Source of the DNA: Lentzea pudingi
GTDB lineage: Bacteria; Actinomycetota; Actinomycetes; Mycobacteriales; Pseudonocardiaceae
Reading direction: 5' to 3'
DNA length: 64,000 nucleotides
Assembly: GCF_014646255.1 (NCBI RefSeq)
Contig: NZ_BMNC01000014.1
Location: 124,001-188,000, forward strand
In this document: piece by piece, positions 32,746 to 41,669 of the stretch
Layout of the letters: the number at the start of each line of letters is the position of its first letter
Numbering within the stretch: position 1 is the first letter of the stretch
Translations under genes and position numbers: made by a program
Notes under the pieces: generated by a model
Told to the model about the DNA's origin: nothing
The model's database searches: none
The model's input: the letters and a program-made list of their open reading frames with translations, nothing else

Positions 32746-33860
32746 TTGGCACCACACAGAGCAGCGTCCACAGTGGCCAGCATCGCGTCGTGAGCCTTGC
32801 CGGCCTCTTCCGGCGTGTCCTGGAAAGTACCCGGCAACGCCGTCACAGCAACGGAGAACGCCCGGCCCGTGTCGGTGACCCCGCCCCTCGTCTCGTAACC
32901 GTGGATGTCGCCACCGTGACCCCACGACCTACCGCCACAGGACAAGGGCGCACTGGCGATTCCAAGCCCGTACTCAACGCCCGGCCACATCTCGCCCGCC
33001 GTGTCGACGGTCTTCTTCATCTCGTCCAGCTGAGCCCTTTTGAGAAGGTCGCCCTTCAGCAGGCCGCGATAGAAGGTGTTCAGGTCCTTGGTGGTGGAAA
33101 TGATCTGGCCTGCCGCCCAGCCCCACGACGGGTCCAGCTCGGTGACGTCCTCGATGCCGTTGCCGGTCTTGGCGTACCCGTGCGCGTGCTTGCCGCGGAT
33201 CCCCTGCTCGCCGACGCCAGGCCAGTAGGTGTCGTTCAAACTCAGCTTCCGAATGATGCGCTGGTCGACGTTCTCAGCGACCGGACGGCCGGTGACCTTC
33301 TGGATCAACAGGCCGAGCAGCACGTAGTTCGTGTTGCTGTACTTGAACTTCTCACCCGGCTGGTTGGTGACGGGGTGCGCGTTGCCGATGTCGAGCAGCT
33401 CGCGCGGCTCGAAGTAACGGTGCCGCTGCTCCTCGAACTTGTCGAGTCCCATGTAGTTCGTGTAGTTCGCGAGCCCACTGGTGTGGTTGAGCAGCTGCCG
33501 GACCGTGATCCGGTCGTCCTTGATCGCGCCGGGCAGGTAGTGGTTGATCGGCTTGTCGAGCTCGACCTTGCCTTCCCCCACGAGCTGCATGACCACCGTG
33601 GCCACGAACGCCTTGGTGTTGGAGCCGGCCCGCACCCGCCCGTTCTTCGGCACCGGCACCCGCTTCCCCAGCTCGGACGTGCCCGACGTGTAGGCCGTGG
33701 TCCTGCCGTCAGCGTCAGTCGTGGCCCCGAGCGCCGCAGGGAACTCGTGCTGCTTCGTCAGCCCGTCGAGCTGCTTCTGAACATCGCTCGGCGGCGCGGC
33801 CATCGCCGTTCCCGTGAACAACATGGCCGTTGCCAGCACGCCTACCAGCGTCTTCTTCAT
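32742..33860 (-). CDS. Serine hydrolase, class C beta-lactamase / DD-peptidase family (S12), exported
   Basis: 372 aa, ATG 33860 preceded by GGGGAGG. Clear signal peptide (MKKTLVGVLATAMLFTGTAMA|APP). Motifs SNTK, YSN, HGG. It shares the SCGG and C-terminal Cys pattern with the downstream paralogue, so the pair arose by tandem duplication and is coupled by a 4-bp overlap. Probably acts on wall peptides or a secreted ester or amide; exact activity open. Confidence 0.92.
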   Translation of the reverse strand: MKKTLVGVLATAMLFTGTAMAAPPSDVQKQLDGLTKQHEFPAALGATTDADGRTTAYTSGTSELGKRVPVPKNGRVRAGSNTKAFVATVVMQLVGEGKVELDKPINHYLPGAIKDDRITVRQLLNHTSGLANYTNYMGLDKFEEQRHRYFEPRELLDIGNAHPVTNQPGEKFKYSNTNYVLLGLLIQKVTGRPVAENVDQRIIRKLSLNDTYWPGVGEQGIRGKHAHGYAKTGNGIEDVTELDPSWGWAAGQIISTTKDLNTFYRGLLKGDLLKRAQLDEMKKTVDTAGEMWPGVEYGLGIASAPLSCGGRSWGHGGDIHGYETRGGVTDTGRAFSVAVTALPGTFQDTPEEAGKAHDAMLATVDAALCGAK

Positions 33861-34072
33861 CCGTGCCTCCCCTTGCCGTGGTGAGGACAGACTTCCAATC
33901 GCTGAGGGGTTGCCGCAGTCACGCACACTTCCGTTCTCGGGGTGGAGCAGGCTCTACCTCAATACCGAACACCTCGTTGAGCCTGGTGGTCTGTTCTTCC
34001 GCGAGGACCACCTCGTCGAGGTGGGAACCCGGAGGACATGCGGAGGTGGAGATCGGTAGGCTGTGCCGACGA

Positions 34073-34145
34073 GGGCTGCTAGCTCAATTGGCAGAGCAGG
34101 AGACTTTTAATCTTCGGGTTCAGGGTTCGAGTCCCTGGCGGCCCA
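34073..34145 (+). tRNA. tRNA-Lys (TTT), AICE integration site
   Basis: 73 nt plus encoded CCA (34146-34148). Anticodon loop CTTTTAA, T-arm GGTTCGAGTCC. Its 3' half (from 34111) is duplicated at 45138, marking integration of the element. The gene stays intact because the element restores the 3' end. Confidence 0.97.
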
Positions 34146-34179
34146 CCAAACCCCCAGGTCACAGGCCTGGGGGTTTCGC
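34111..34179. repeat. attL of the AICE
   Basis: 54 bp (34111-34164) identical to 45138-45191, one mismatch, then 14 further identical bases to 34179. It covers the tRNA-Lys anticodon stem, T-arm, acceptor and the following terminator. Confidence 0.95.
34148..34176. terminator. tRNA-Lys terminator
   Basis: AAACCCCCAGG pairs with CCTGGGGGTTT around TCACAGG. Carried on the integration core, so duplicated at attR (45175-45203). Confidence 0.9.
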
Positions 34180-34193
34180 ATCGGTGGACCCTC

Positions 34194-34216
34194 CCCACAC
34201 TTAACCCATACAAAAC
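34194..34216. repeat. Candidate integrase arm-type site (left)
   Basis: CCCACACTTAACCC then two variable bases and ACAAAAC, matching 45001-45023 in the same orientation. In the excised circle the two copies would flank the attP core. Confidence 0.55.
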
Positions 34217-34222
34217 TGCTGG

Positions 34223-35404
34223 TCACTCAACTTCGTCGTCTTCCGCCTGATCTTCTTTGGGCTCTCCGAGCGCCCCTTCCAGAGCGTCAGCAGCCCGCCG
34301 GTCGACCGTCTTGCGGCCCATGTAGGTGTCCTGCGTCATCGACGGCCGAGCGTGGCCGAGCTGGTCAGCGACCTGCCTCGCAGAGAGTCCCGAGTCATCG
34401 AGGATGGTCGCCGCCGTCTTCCGGAAGACGTGCGAGGTCACCCACGCGAACTCGTCCCCGCCCCTCGCCTTCCGGAGGTCCTTCCGGGTGTTGGACGGGT
34501 CACGGAGCCCACCGAGGGCATCCGGGAAGACCGGCCCGTTGGGGAAGCTGGTGGCCTTGTGTCTCCGCCGCAGCATGTCGAGCGCCCACTGAGGAAGCAG
34601 GAGGGTGCGCTCACCAGCCTCCGTCTTGGTCGACTTCCGGATCAGTCCGACGCCCTTGACCCGGATGACCGTGTAGTTCACGGCGACCGTGCCGGCTTCG
34701 AAGTCGACGTCTTCCCAGTAGACGGCCAGCGCCTCACCGATGCGAACGCCCGTGGCCATCATGAAGCGCGAGAGGTCAGGCAGATCCCGTTTCACGGCCT
34801 TCGGATCAGACTCCAGCATCTCCAGCCAGAGAATTCGCTCTTCCAGCGTGAGCGCCCGCGGACTCTTCTTGCGGCCGGCCTCCAGCGGCTCCACCTCCCT
34901 GACCGGGTTCGTGTCGAGCGCCTTGTCCCGGACAGCGATCCGCAGAGCCCCCGAAATCACCGAGCGAGCCGTCTTCGCCGTGTCCACGCTGACCGACCGC
35001 CACAACGCGCTCAGGAAGGCGTCGATCCGCGCCACCGACATCTCATGAATCCGCAGTTCACCAAGGCCGGGCAGCACGTGCCGATCCATGATGCTTCGGT
35101 ACGTGTCGACGCTGCTCGGAGACCGTTTCCCAGCGTCAGCAAGCGCCTGGAACTTCGTGAACCACTGGTCCAAGGCCTGCTTGAACCGACTCTCACGCGT
35201 CAGCGAACTGCCGGACGGTCCCTTCCTCTCGGCGAGTGCCTTCTTGAGGCTCCGCTCTGCAGCGCTCTTGGTCTTCCCCCACCGCTCGACCGGCCGCGTC
35301 TTGCCGTCGTAGTCGCGATACTTCGTGGTCGCACGCCAGCCTGAATCCGTTTCATAGCAACGAATCGCGCCGTACGTGCCGATGTCCAAAGGCGGACGTC
35401 CCAT
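34223..35404 (-). CDS. int: Tyrosine recombinase integrase of the AICE
   Basis: 393 aa. AP2-like arm-binding N-terminus (about 1-65), SAM-like core-binding domain (about 70-170) and catalytic domain with Arg in ATGVRIGEAL, HxxR in HVFRKTAAT, His in LGHARPS and nucleophile Tyr361 in MTQDTYMGRK. The stop lies 44 bp from the attL repeat, the usual int-att arrangement. Catalyses tRNA-Lys site-specific integration and, with Xis, excision. ATG 35404 shares one base with the xis stop (TGATG). Confidence 0.96.
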   Translation of the reverse strand: MGRPPLDIGTYGAIRCYETDSGWRATTKYRDYDGKTRPVERWGKTKSAAERSLKKALAERKGPSGSSLTRESRFKQALDQWFTKFQALADAGKRSPSSVDTYRSIMDRHVLPGLGELRIHEMSVARIDAFLSALWRSVSVDTAKTARSVISGALRIAVRDKALDTNPVREVEPLEAGRKKSPRALTLEERILWLEMLESDPKAVKRDLPDLSRFMMATGVRIGEALAVYWEDVDFEAGTVAVNYTVIRVKGVGLIRKSTKTEAGERTLLLPQWALDMLRRRHKATSFPNGPVFPDALGGLRDPSNTRKDLRKARGGDEFAWVTSHVFRKTAATILDDSGLSARQVADQLGHARPSMTQDTYMGRKTVDRRAADALEGALGEPKEDQAEDDEVE

Positions 35405-35598
35405 CAGGCCGCCTCCTCAAGCAGGTGCTCGAACCAGCTCCGCACCTCGGACGGCAGGTACCGCAGGTGCTTGCCAATGCGCCGAGCAGGCGGGCCGTAG
35501 TTCTTCGTTCGCCAGCCGTAGAGCGTGTGGACCGGGACGTTCAAGAAGAGTGCGACGTCGCCGACTGTCCACAGTGGCTCAAACTGTTGTGCGTCCAT
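35404..35598 (-). CDS. xis: Excisionase (MerR-like HTH, Xis/AlpA type)
   Basis: 64 aa. Single winged HTH: WTVGDVALFLNVPVHTLYGW, then KHLRYLPSEVRSWFEHL. Size and fold match pSAM2-type excisionases that direct Int to excision. Overlaps int by one base; 17 bp after rep. Confidence 0.93.
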   Translation of the reverse strand: MDAQQFEPLWTVGDVALFLNVPVHTLYGWRTKNYGPPARRIGKHLRYLPSEVRSWFEHLLEEAA

Positions 35599-35615
35599 GA
35601 TGTTCTCCCCCTAGA

Positions 35616-37220
35616 TCAAGCAGCTTGTGGAGTTGCCGAACTCCCCGGAGGTCCGGCAGATGCCAGCAGCGCAGCTGTGTATTCGGCCTTCCACCTGCGG
35701 CGCTCTGCGACGGCGCTCAACAGCAGGTGCGCCCGTGGCGGCACGTTCGGGTCACCGGGCTGGACGTTGTTCCAGACGAGGCGTTGTGGCTGGTCATCGG
35801 GCTTGATCCCGACATCGGCCAGCAGTTGCCGAACGAACGCCTTGCGGTCGTGCTTGTGGTCAGCGAGCGACTTCCCGGACCACTTCCGCGACACCAGCAC
35901 CCGCCGCCCAGCAACGCCGAGCGTGGTCCGCTTGTGCGCCTTCTCCTTGCACTTGCCCGGCACCGTCGACAGCCGAGCCCCACGAGGCTGGACGCCGTAC
36001 AGCAGCCACAGCCCGCATTGCGGCGAGCAAGGCGTGACCGCGAGCTCAGCGCAGAGGCGTTCAGCGTGGTCTTCCTGCCGGGCCGTCTGCGCCTCAAAGC
36101 ACTCATTGATGCTCTTGGTCAGATACTTCGTCAGGTAGCCGATATGGCGGCCGGCCTCTTCGGTTCCGCCGAGGATGCCCTTGGAGTGCACCTGCACCCC
36201 GAACCGCGCCACGTGTGCTGGTCGCTCGACCTCATCGAGGGCTTCTTCCCAGGTAGGCAAGGCCCTTCGGGTCTGCGGGTCCACGAAGCCCTTGGCCCGG
36301 ACGTCCCACACCGGCAGGTTGTCGCCGCTGTACTTGATCTCATCGTGCACTGGCCACCAGACCTGGTGATAGGTGGCCTCAGCGACCGCCCGCAGCTCTG
36401 CACGGGAGATGCTTCCTCGGACCGCCGCGTGCCAGTGCGGAGCGAGCCGCCGCTGTGGTTCGACGGCAGAGAAGTACTGGACCTCCCAGCCGACGCAGCG
36501 CCGAAGGTTCTCCACGAACCGGTCCAGCAGCGCCGCGAAGTGCACAGCGTCCCGCGCAGCACGGCGGTAGTCGTACTGCGAGGGATCAACAGGCGTGCCG
36601 TCGCTACGCACCTTGCCGTAGCTGTCGAGCGTCAGCGTGAGGAACGTCGAGGGCTGGTACTTGCCGCCGAAGACCTTGCCAACGGTGCGCTTGCTGACCG
36701 GCCGGCGAGGCAGGTTCGGAGCGTCCTGACGCCGCCTGGTCGACCGCTTCCGCATAGCCTTGAGCGGGACTTCCAGAGAGGGGAGTGAGCCGCGGACTCC
36801 GAGTTGCCGAAGTTCTTCGTCGACCTCCGCGACCTCTTCCCTTACCTCCTCCGCGCCGACCTCATCTCCCTCATCGAGGGCCAGGCGGAAGGCCTTGACC
36901 AGGTCAGCCCGGTACTCAGTCAGTTCCCTCTCTTCGTTGCTCGGGGCGTTCGGCGTGAAGTCCGGTTCGCTGGTCAGGTGCCATCCCTCGCGGCACTGCG
37001 CCATCCGCAGACGCCGGTTCTTCTCAGCGCATGTCGGGCACACACTCGCGACCGTCGACCCACACGGCACGGGCACGATGTCCACGCGTCCGGTGTCGAG
37101 GTCGATCCGTTCCTTGGCCAGCGGCCGAACACACACGCCGTGTTCCTCTGCGACAGCACGAGCGATATCGAGCGCGGCCGGCTGCTTCATCCGCTCCGAG
37201 CGGTTCAGGTACTCGGTCAT
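35616..37220 (-). CDS. repSA: RepSA-like rolling-circle replication initiator
   Basis: 534 aa. HUH-type features: motif 1 FLTLTLDSYG (about 200), HxH in APHWHAAVRG (about 262), and a Tyr motif YLTKYLTKS (about 363). An N-terminal Cys cluster (CGSTVASVCPTCAEK) may bind zinc. This architecture matches pSAM2/AICE initiators that nick their own origin. Start overlaps the tra gene stop by ATGA. The double-strand origin is usually inside or next to this gene but was not located. Confidence 0.92.
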   Translation of the reverse strand: MTEYLNRSERMKQPAALDIARAVAEEHGVCVRPLAKERIDLDTGRVDIVPVPCGSTVASVCPTCAEKNRRLRMAQCREGWHLTSEPDFTPNAPSNEERELTEYRADLVKAFRLALDEGDEVGAEEVREEVAEVDEELRQLGVRGSLPSLEVPLKAMRKRSTRRRQDAPNLPRRPVSKRTVGKVFGGKYQPSTFLTLTLDSYGKVRSDGTPVDPSQYDYRRAARDAVHFAALLDRFVENLRRCVGWEVQYFSAVEPQRRLAPHWHAAVRGSISRAELRAVAEATYHQVWWPVHDEIKYSGDNLPVWDVRAKGFVDPQTRRALPTWEEALDEVERPAHVARFGVQVHSKGILGGTEEAGRHIGYLTKYLTKSINECFEAQTARQEDHAERLCAELAVTPCSPQCGLWLLYGVQPRGARLSTVPGKCKEKAHKRTTLGVAGRRVLVSRKWSGKSLADHKHDRKAFVRQLLADVGIKPDDQPQRLVWNNVQPGDPNVPPRAHLLLSAVAERRRWKAEYTAALLASAGPPGSSATPQAA

Positions 37221-38680
37221 GCGGCAGCCCTCCCGTCAGTCAGCTCGGGGAACTCGTGGACGGTGGCCGGAGCGAGGTAGACCCCCAGTTCGACCAGGTC
37301 CGCGTCCGTGACGTGGAAGGCCCGCGCGCGTTCGGGTTCGCGCTGCCCGTCCTCCTTGAGCCAGGCGACACCAGGCGTGTTCTCGCTGATCTCATGAGCC
37401 GCCGCACCGCGTTGCCGAACACCGTCCCCAAGCACCATGTCGACCTGGACCGGCTCATCGAGCCGCAGCGCAACGCGAGTGGTGAACAGGTGCCGGAAGG
37501 AGACCACCTCCTTGCGCGGGTCCTGGACCAAGCCGACAACGGCGTAGCCGGGAGCACGTCCCTGCGAGGTGATGGTCTGAACGGCCCGCGTCGCACGTTC
37601 GCGGAGGGTCCGGTCCGGCTGGTACGCGATCAGGTCCGCCAGCTCGTCCACAATCAGGACCGTGAACGGCTCACCCGTGCTGCGCGCCCAAAGCCGTCGA
37701 ATCCCCCGGTAGCGGGTGGCGCGCTCCTTGACCTCAGCGGCGATTTCTTCAAGCAGGACAACAGCTTCAGGCCCGTTGTCGTAAACGACCTTCTCGAAAG
37801 CGTCCGGGCACTGCCCAAGCTCCATGCCGCCCTTGGGGTCGATCCCAACGAGCCGGACCATGCCCGCCTTGATAGCCGGGGCGAGCTGCCACACGATCGA
37901 CCAGAGCACCGAGCCCTTACCTGCGCCAGGTACGCCGACCACGAGCACCTGCGACCCAAGCAGCTTCAACCGCCAGGGCTTCCCGGTCTCGGTACGGCCG
38001 ACGACCACACGCCTGAGGTCGACCTCACCAGCGTTGGCGAGCTGCGGCACGACCACGGGACGCGACAGCGGGTCAGCGTGGATGAAGTCGAGCTCAAGCA
38101 CGCGCGGCTTGAGCACCCTCACCCGGCAAGACCGGGCGTTGAACGAGTGCGCCAGGTTGTCCCGACGCGCTTCCCACTGCTCCGGAGACTGCGCGGGGAT
38201 CATCCGCACCCGGACCTTGTCCCGCCACCCATCGGACCGGACTCGGCGCAGCTTCGGGAGGTACTCCTTCCCGCGGACTTCCTTCGCTAGCTCGGCGAGC
38301 CGCATCACGGTGCGCCATTGCGGCACGTAGACCGTGAGCCGCCGCCATTCGGTCAGCAGCCGATACCAGCCGTGCCGCAGGAACGACGCCCGATCAAGGC
38401 CATACCAGACGGTCAGGGCGCACACGAGCGACAGCAGAGCCAAGACCAGCGGAGACAGTCCGAACTGCCGATAGGCGACGTAGCCCCCGAGGCCAACCGT
38501 CGCCACAACCGGATAGTGGATGGCCAGCGCGGTGAGCTTTACGGCCAGACGGACCGTCAGCCACACCAGTGCGACCGGCGCGAGTACGAGCTTGACCCAA
38601 CCGGGAAGCCATACCCACCAAGGAACCTGCGGACGAGCGCCCTCGAACGGTGCGGGATCGATCCAACGGTTGCCCTTCAT
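37217..38680 (-). CDS. TraB-like FtsK/SpoIIIE DNA translocase (conjugative transfer)
   Basis: 487 aa. Two or three N-terminal membrane helices (WVWLPGWVKLVLAPVALVWL, VVATVGLGGYVAYRQ, LALLSLVCALTVWYGL), then a RecA-like motor with Walker A GVPGAGKGSVLW (about 248) and Walker B VLIVDELADL (about 342). AICEs move double-stranded DNA between mycelia with this single protein. ATG 38680 overlaps the preceding stop (ATGA) and its own stop overlaps rep, so transfer and replication are co-translated. Confidence 0.92.
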   Translation of the reverse strand: MKGNRWIDPAPFEGARPQVPWWVWLPGWVKLVLAPVALVWLTVRLAVKLTALAIHYPVVATVGLGGYVAYRQFGLSPLVLALLSLVCALTVWYGLDRASFLRHGWYRLLTEWRRLTVYVPQWRTVMRLAELAKEVRGKEYLPKLRRVRSDGWRDKVRVRMIPAQSPEQWEARRDNLAHSFNARSCRVRVLKPRVLELDFIHADPLSRPVVVPQLANAGEVDLRRVVVGRTETGKPWRLKLLGSQVLVVGVPGAGKGSVLWSIVWQLAPAIKAGMVRLVGIDPKGGMELGQCPDAFEKVVYDNGPEAVVLLEEIAAEVKERATRYRGIRRLWARSTGEPFTVLIVDELADLIAYQPDRTLRERATRAVQTITSQGRAPGYAVVGLVQDPRKEVVSFRHLFTTRVALRLDEPVQVDMVLGDGVRQRGAAAHEISENTPGVAWLKEDGQREPERARAFHVTDADLVELGVYLAPATVHEFPELTDGRAAA

Positions 38681-38961
38681 CGCGCACCAACCGAGCACGC
38701 GACGCACTGAAAGACGCTGCCAACGCTCGGGATGCGCCCAACAGGCTGGAACGCTCCCGCACCGGCGGTGTGCTGCGCCTTGCAGGTCAAACACTCGAAG
38801 CCTTCAGCCTGTGCGGCCGTGAGTTCCATCGTCTCCAACGAGCCGCCGTCGAGCATGACGACGTAGCTGGAAACGGTCTGCTTGCTGGCGATCATTCGAT
38901 CCCACAGCAGTTGCTTTGTGGCCCCGTCTAGCGCACGAATGCGCTCAGGCTCTACGCTCAT
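38677..38961 (-). CDS. AICE small protein with two CxxC motifs
   Basis: 94 aa, AGGAG upstream of ATG 38961. The C-terminal half has CLTC and CVAC about 32 residues apart, a probable zinc ribbon. Coupled to the tra gene by ATGA. Function unknown; probably an accessory of transfer or replication. Confidence 0.8.
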   Translation of the reverse strand: MSVEPERIRALDGATKQLLWDRMIASKQTVSSYVVMLDGGSLETMELTAAQAEGFECLTCKAQHTAGAGAFQPVGRIPSVGSVFQCVACSVGAR

Positions 38962-39118
38962 CGTTGTTCACTCCTGAGTTGGGTGGACAACGCAGGAGCG
39001 GCGAGGTTGGTAGCCGGGTTCCGCTCCTGCGTCTCACGTTCTCTTTGCGCCGCAACAAGACGTGCGGCATCGCCACGTGACCCAGCAGAGTCACGCAATC
39101 TGTCCAAACAGGACTTAC

Positions 39119-39370
39119 TCAGCTCTTGCGGAGCTGAATCGCCTCGCCCTTCTCACGCTCACGAGTCGCCCAGTACATAGCCTCGTGGTGATGACTCCGG
39201 TCGGTCTCCGCGACGCGCGCGTAGATAGCGGCCGAGCGCAGGTAGTAGTCCTTCAGCACGTCGGGCTTGGACTTCGGGTCGGGGAGCAGCTTGCTCAACA
39301 CGTCGTGTGCTTCGCTCAGCGTCCTGACCTGCTCAGCCAGGCCCCAATGCATGGCCTTAACCGCGGACAT
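39119..39370 (-). CDS. AICE hypothetical protein (83 aa)
   Basis: Helical, basic C-terminus (YWATREREKGEAIQLRKS), His-rich stretch DRSHHHEAMY. Starts 14 bp inside the upstream gene, so co-translated. No family recognised. A 157-bp gap without a gene separates it from the next ORF downstream. Confidence 0.75.
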   Translation of the reverse strand: MSAVKAMHWGLAEQVRTLSEAHDVLSKLLPDPKSKPDVLKDYYLRSAAIYARVAETDRSHHHEAMYWATREREKGEAIQLRKS

Positions 39371-39617
39371 CAGGGTCTCCCTCCGCAAGGGCGTGACGTC
39401 CCTCCAGACTGCCGAGGTGATCCGCCAGCTTGGACGCCTCACGCGACAGCTCCCGACAGAACCGCATCAGTACGTCCGACCCGCCAGGGAACGGCGGGAG
39501 CTGGATCGCGATGTTGACCGGGTCCAGGTAGATGACCAGCGCCGGAACCTGCGGCGTCACGCGAACCATCGCCGCAGCGGCGTCACGCCCAGGCGTGCAG
39601 GTGGCGTTGAAGCCCAT
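39357..39617 (-). CDS. AICE hypothetical protein (86 aa)
   Basis: A beta-rich N-terminus (VPALVIYLDPVNIAIQLPPF) precedes an amphipathic helix (MRFCRELSREASKLADHL). Start shares one base with the preceding stop (TGATG). Typical of small conserved genes in this AICE operon; function unknown. Confidence 0.75.
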   Translation of the reverse strand: MGFNATCTPGRDAAAAMVRVTPQVPALVIYLDPVNIAIQLPPFPGGSDVLMRFCRELSREASKLADHLGSLEGRHALAEGDPDVRG

Positions 39618-39829
39618 CACTGCCCACCTTCCTGCCGAGCAGCCGACGCCTGAAGCGCCTTCCACCCCTCGTCCAGGACCTCCCGCAGCCGGGGCACCGC
39701 GTCGCGGTCGACCACGAGCACCACGGGGAACGCCTTGCCGAACCGCAGCTCGACCCGGTCGGCGAACGGCATCGCGAGGGGACGCATCGGGAGATCGGCG
39801 GTCACGTGGACCCGCACCATGTCCGGCAT
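39617..39829 (-). CDS. AICE hypothetical protein (70 aa)
   Basis: ATG 39829 shares a base with the preceding stop (TAATG). A short beta-alpha protein (MVRVHVTADLPMRPLAMPFADRV, then VVLVVDRDAVPRLREVL). Overlap chain supports a real gene; function unknown. Confidence 0.75.
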   Translation of the reverse strand: MPDMVRVHVTADLPMRPLAMPFADRVELRFGKAFPVVLVVDRDAVPRLREVLDEGWKALQASAARQEGGQ

Positions 39830-40281
39830 TACGCGGCCTTGGCGGCAGGCTTGCTGACAGCCGGCTTCATGCCGGAGGCCCGCAAGCTGTAGCCCAACTT
39901 CGCCCGGCACCGGTGACGCTCACCGGCGTGCGTGGCACGGCAGCCCTTGTCATCGATCCACGGCGTGACCGTCAGCCCTTCGAAGACCACCGGCCGCACG
40001 TCAGTACCGGGGATCGCCTCCGGCGGCACCGGCTGATGAGGCGCGGAGATCTTCACCGTGACCACCGCGTCCGTCTTGCGCTCCGCCGCCTGATCGATCA
40101 CCAGAACCGACCAAACCAGGAGGCCGGTCTCCTTGTCCTTCTCTTGCTCCACCGGCAGGCCCTTAGCCCGCTCATCGGCGGACTGGAACTTCAGCACCGG
40201 TTCCACGCCCATGACGAGCGCGCCCCTCGGGAACACGAAGTCATGACCCGCCGGGAGCCTGCTCCCACCTGTGATCGCCAT
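39829..40281 (-). CDS. Pra-like activator of AICE replication, integration and excision
   Basis: 150 aa, ATG 40281. The pattern GHDFVFPRGALVMGVEPVLKF, LLVWSVLVIDQAAE, FEGLTVTPWIDD and YSLRASGMKP matches proteins annotated as plasmid replication, integration and excision activator in actinomycete elements, typified by pSAM2 Pra. First gene of the long minus operon, so it and its promoter would set expression of rep, xis and int. The equivalence to Pra is from remembered sequence patterns, not a search. Confidence 0.78.
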   Translation of the reverse strand: MAITGGSRLPAGHDFVFPRGALVMGVEPVLKFQSADERAKGLPVEQEKDKETGLLVWSVLVIDQAAERKTDAVVTVKISAPHQPVPPEAIPGTDVRPVVFEGLTVTPWIDDKGCRATHAGERHRCRAKLGYSLRASGMKPAVSKPAAKAA

Positions 40282-40440
40282 CGTCTTGCTCCTGTCGTCT
40301 GTGCCGCCTGACCTGCTGTCAGCCGTTCTCGACACCTACGACTTTCGGCGAAACACGAGGACGCAAGCACCGCACAGCGGGATTTCTGAGGACGTCTCTG
40401 TTACGTTGAAGTCGTCCCTAGTCATCCCTCGGGAGGGCAG
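40282..40440. promoter_or_regulatory. AICE divergent control region
   Basis: 159 bp between the divergent pra-like and HTH-regulator genes, containing both promoters and probably the operator for the HTH protein (KorSA-like logic). I see no clear palindrome. Confidence 0.6.
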
Positions 40441-41184
40441 ATGGCCAACGACCGCCTACGCGAAGCGTTGCTACGCAACGGCTTGAGCCTCGACCACGTG
40501 GCGCGCGCGACCGGCGTCGACCCGAAGACCGTCGAACGCTGGATCACCAGGGGACGCATCCCGTACCCGCGCCACCGCAACGCCATCGCCTCAATGGTCC
40601 GCGAGACCGAGCACTACCTCTGGCCCGACGCGGTAGCCGCAGACCGCAAGGCCGAGATCGCCGAGTCCGAGGTCGTGAAGGTCTACCCGCACCGCAATAA
40701 CATCCCCGCGGACTTGTGGGACCGGCTGCTCAGCGACGCCACCGAGCACATCGAGGTGCTGTCACTCGCAGCGCTGTTCCTCGTCGAGCGGCCGATGTTC
40801 GCGAAGGAGCTACGCGCGAAGGCCGAGAACGGGGCGAAGGTCCGGCTTCTGTTCGGCGATCCGGCCGGCCGCGAGGCGTCCAGGCGGTCCGAGGAGGAGC
40901 AGCTCGGCAAGGGCACCGTGGCCGCACGTATCCGCAACGCGCTGGCCTTCATCCGGCCGCTGGTTGATGTACCCAACATCGAGATCCGGCTGCACAAGAC
41001 CACGCTCTACAACTCGGTCTTCCGCTTCGACGACGAGATGATCGTCAATACCCACGTCTACGGGTTCCCCGGTGCGCATGCGCCCGCGCTGCATCTGCGG
41101 CGACTGTCAGCCGGAGACCTGTTCGAGACCTACTCCGAGAGCCTGGAGACCGTCTGGGCTTCCGCCAAGCGCGCAACGTTCTGA
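40441..41184 (+). CDS. XRE-type HTH regulator with C-terminal PLD-like (DUF5919) domain
   Basis: 247 aa. N-terminal HTH (LREALLRNGLSLDHVARATG, KTVERWITRGRI), linker, then an alpha/beta domain (IEVLSLAALFLVERPMFAKEL...KVRLLFGDPAGREA...FRFDDEMIVNTHVYG) that resembles a phospholipase D fold without obvious HKD motifs. Divergent from pra; likely the element's master repressor, with the PLD-like part as ligand sensor. 11 bp before the Nudix gene. Confidence 0.85.
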   Translation: MANDRLREALLRNGLSLDHVARATGVDPKTVERWITRGRIPYPRHRNAIASMVRETEHYLWPDAVAADRKAEIAESEVVKVYPHRNNIPADLWDRLLSDATEHIEVLSLAALFLVERPMFAKELRAKAENGAKVRLLFGDPAGREASRRSEEEQLGKGTVAARIRNALAFIRPLVDVPNIEIRLHKTTLYNSVFRFDDEMIVNTHVYGFPGAHAPALHLRRLSAGDLFETYSESLETVWASAKRATF

Positions 41185-41195
41185 GGAGCCGCACT

Positions 41196-41669
41196 GTGCC
41201 CCGCACCGACCATTACCACGACCCGCACGCCCCGAAGGCGACCAACATCGTCGTGGCTGTGAGCGCATTCGTGCAGGACGAGCACGGCCGGTTGCTGATG
41301 ATCCGGCGCACTGACAACGACCTCTACGCCATCCCCGGCGGAGCACAGGACGTCGGGGAGACCATCGGCCAGGCAGTCATCCGCGAAGTCAAGGAAGAGA
41401 CCGGGATCGACGTCCAGCCGACCGACATCATCGGCGTCTACTCCGACCCCAAGCACGTCATCGCCTACACGGACGGCGAGGTACGACAGCAGTTTTCTAT
41501 CTGCTTCCGCGCGCGATTGATCGGCGGAGAGCTGCGGACGAGCAATGAGTCGAGCGAGGTGCACTGGGTCAGCAGTGGAGACCTCGACGCGCTCAACATC
41601 CACCCGTCGATCCGACTCCGAATCGAGCACGGATTCGAGGAGCGATCAGTGCCCTACTTCGCGGTGTAG
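41196..41669 (+). CDS. Nudix hydrolase, Pif-like
   Basis: 157 aa. A complete Nudix box, residues 49-71 (GAQDVGETIGQAV, then REVKEETGI). pSAM2 Pif, which blocks redundant transfer into cells already holding the element, is also a Nudix protein in the same kind of position, so an immunity role is plausible. Co-transcribed with the HTH regulator. Overlaps the convergent HD gene by 16 bp. Confidence 0.9.
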   Translation: MPRTDHYHDPHAPKATNIVVAVSAFVQDEHGRLLMIRRTDNDLYAIPGGAQDVGETIGQAVIREVKEETGIDVQPTDIIGVYSDPKHVIAYTDGEVRQQFSICFRARLIGGELRTSNESSEVHWVSSGDLDALNIHPSIRLRIEHGFEERSVPYFAV

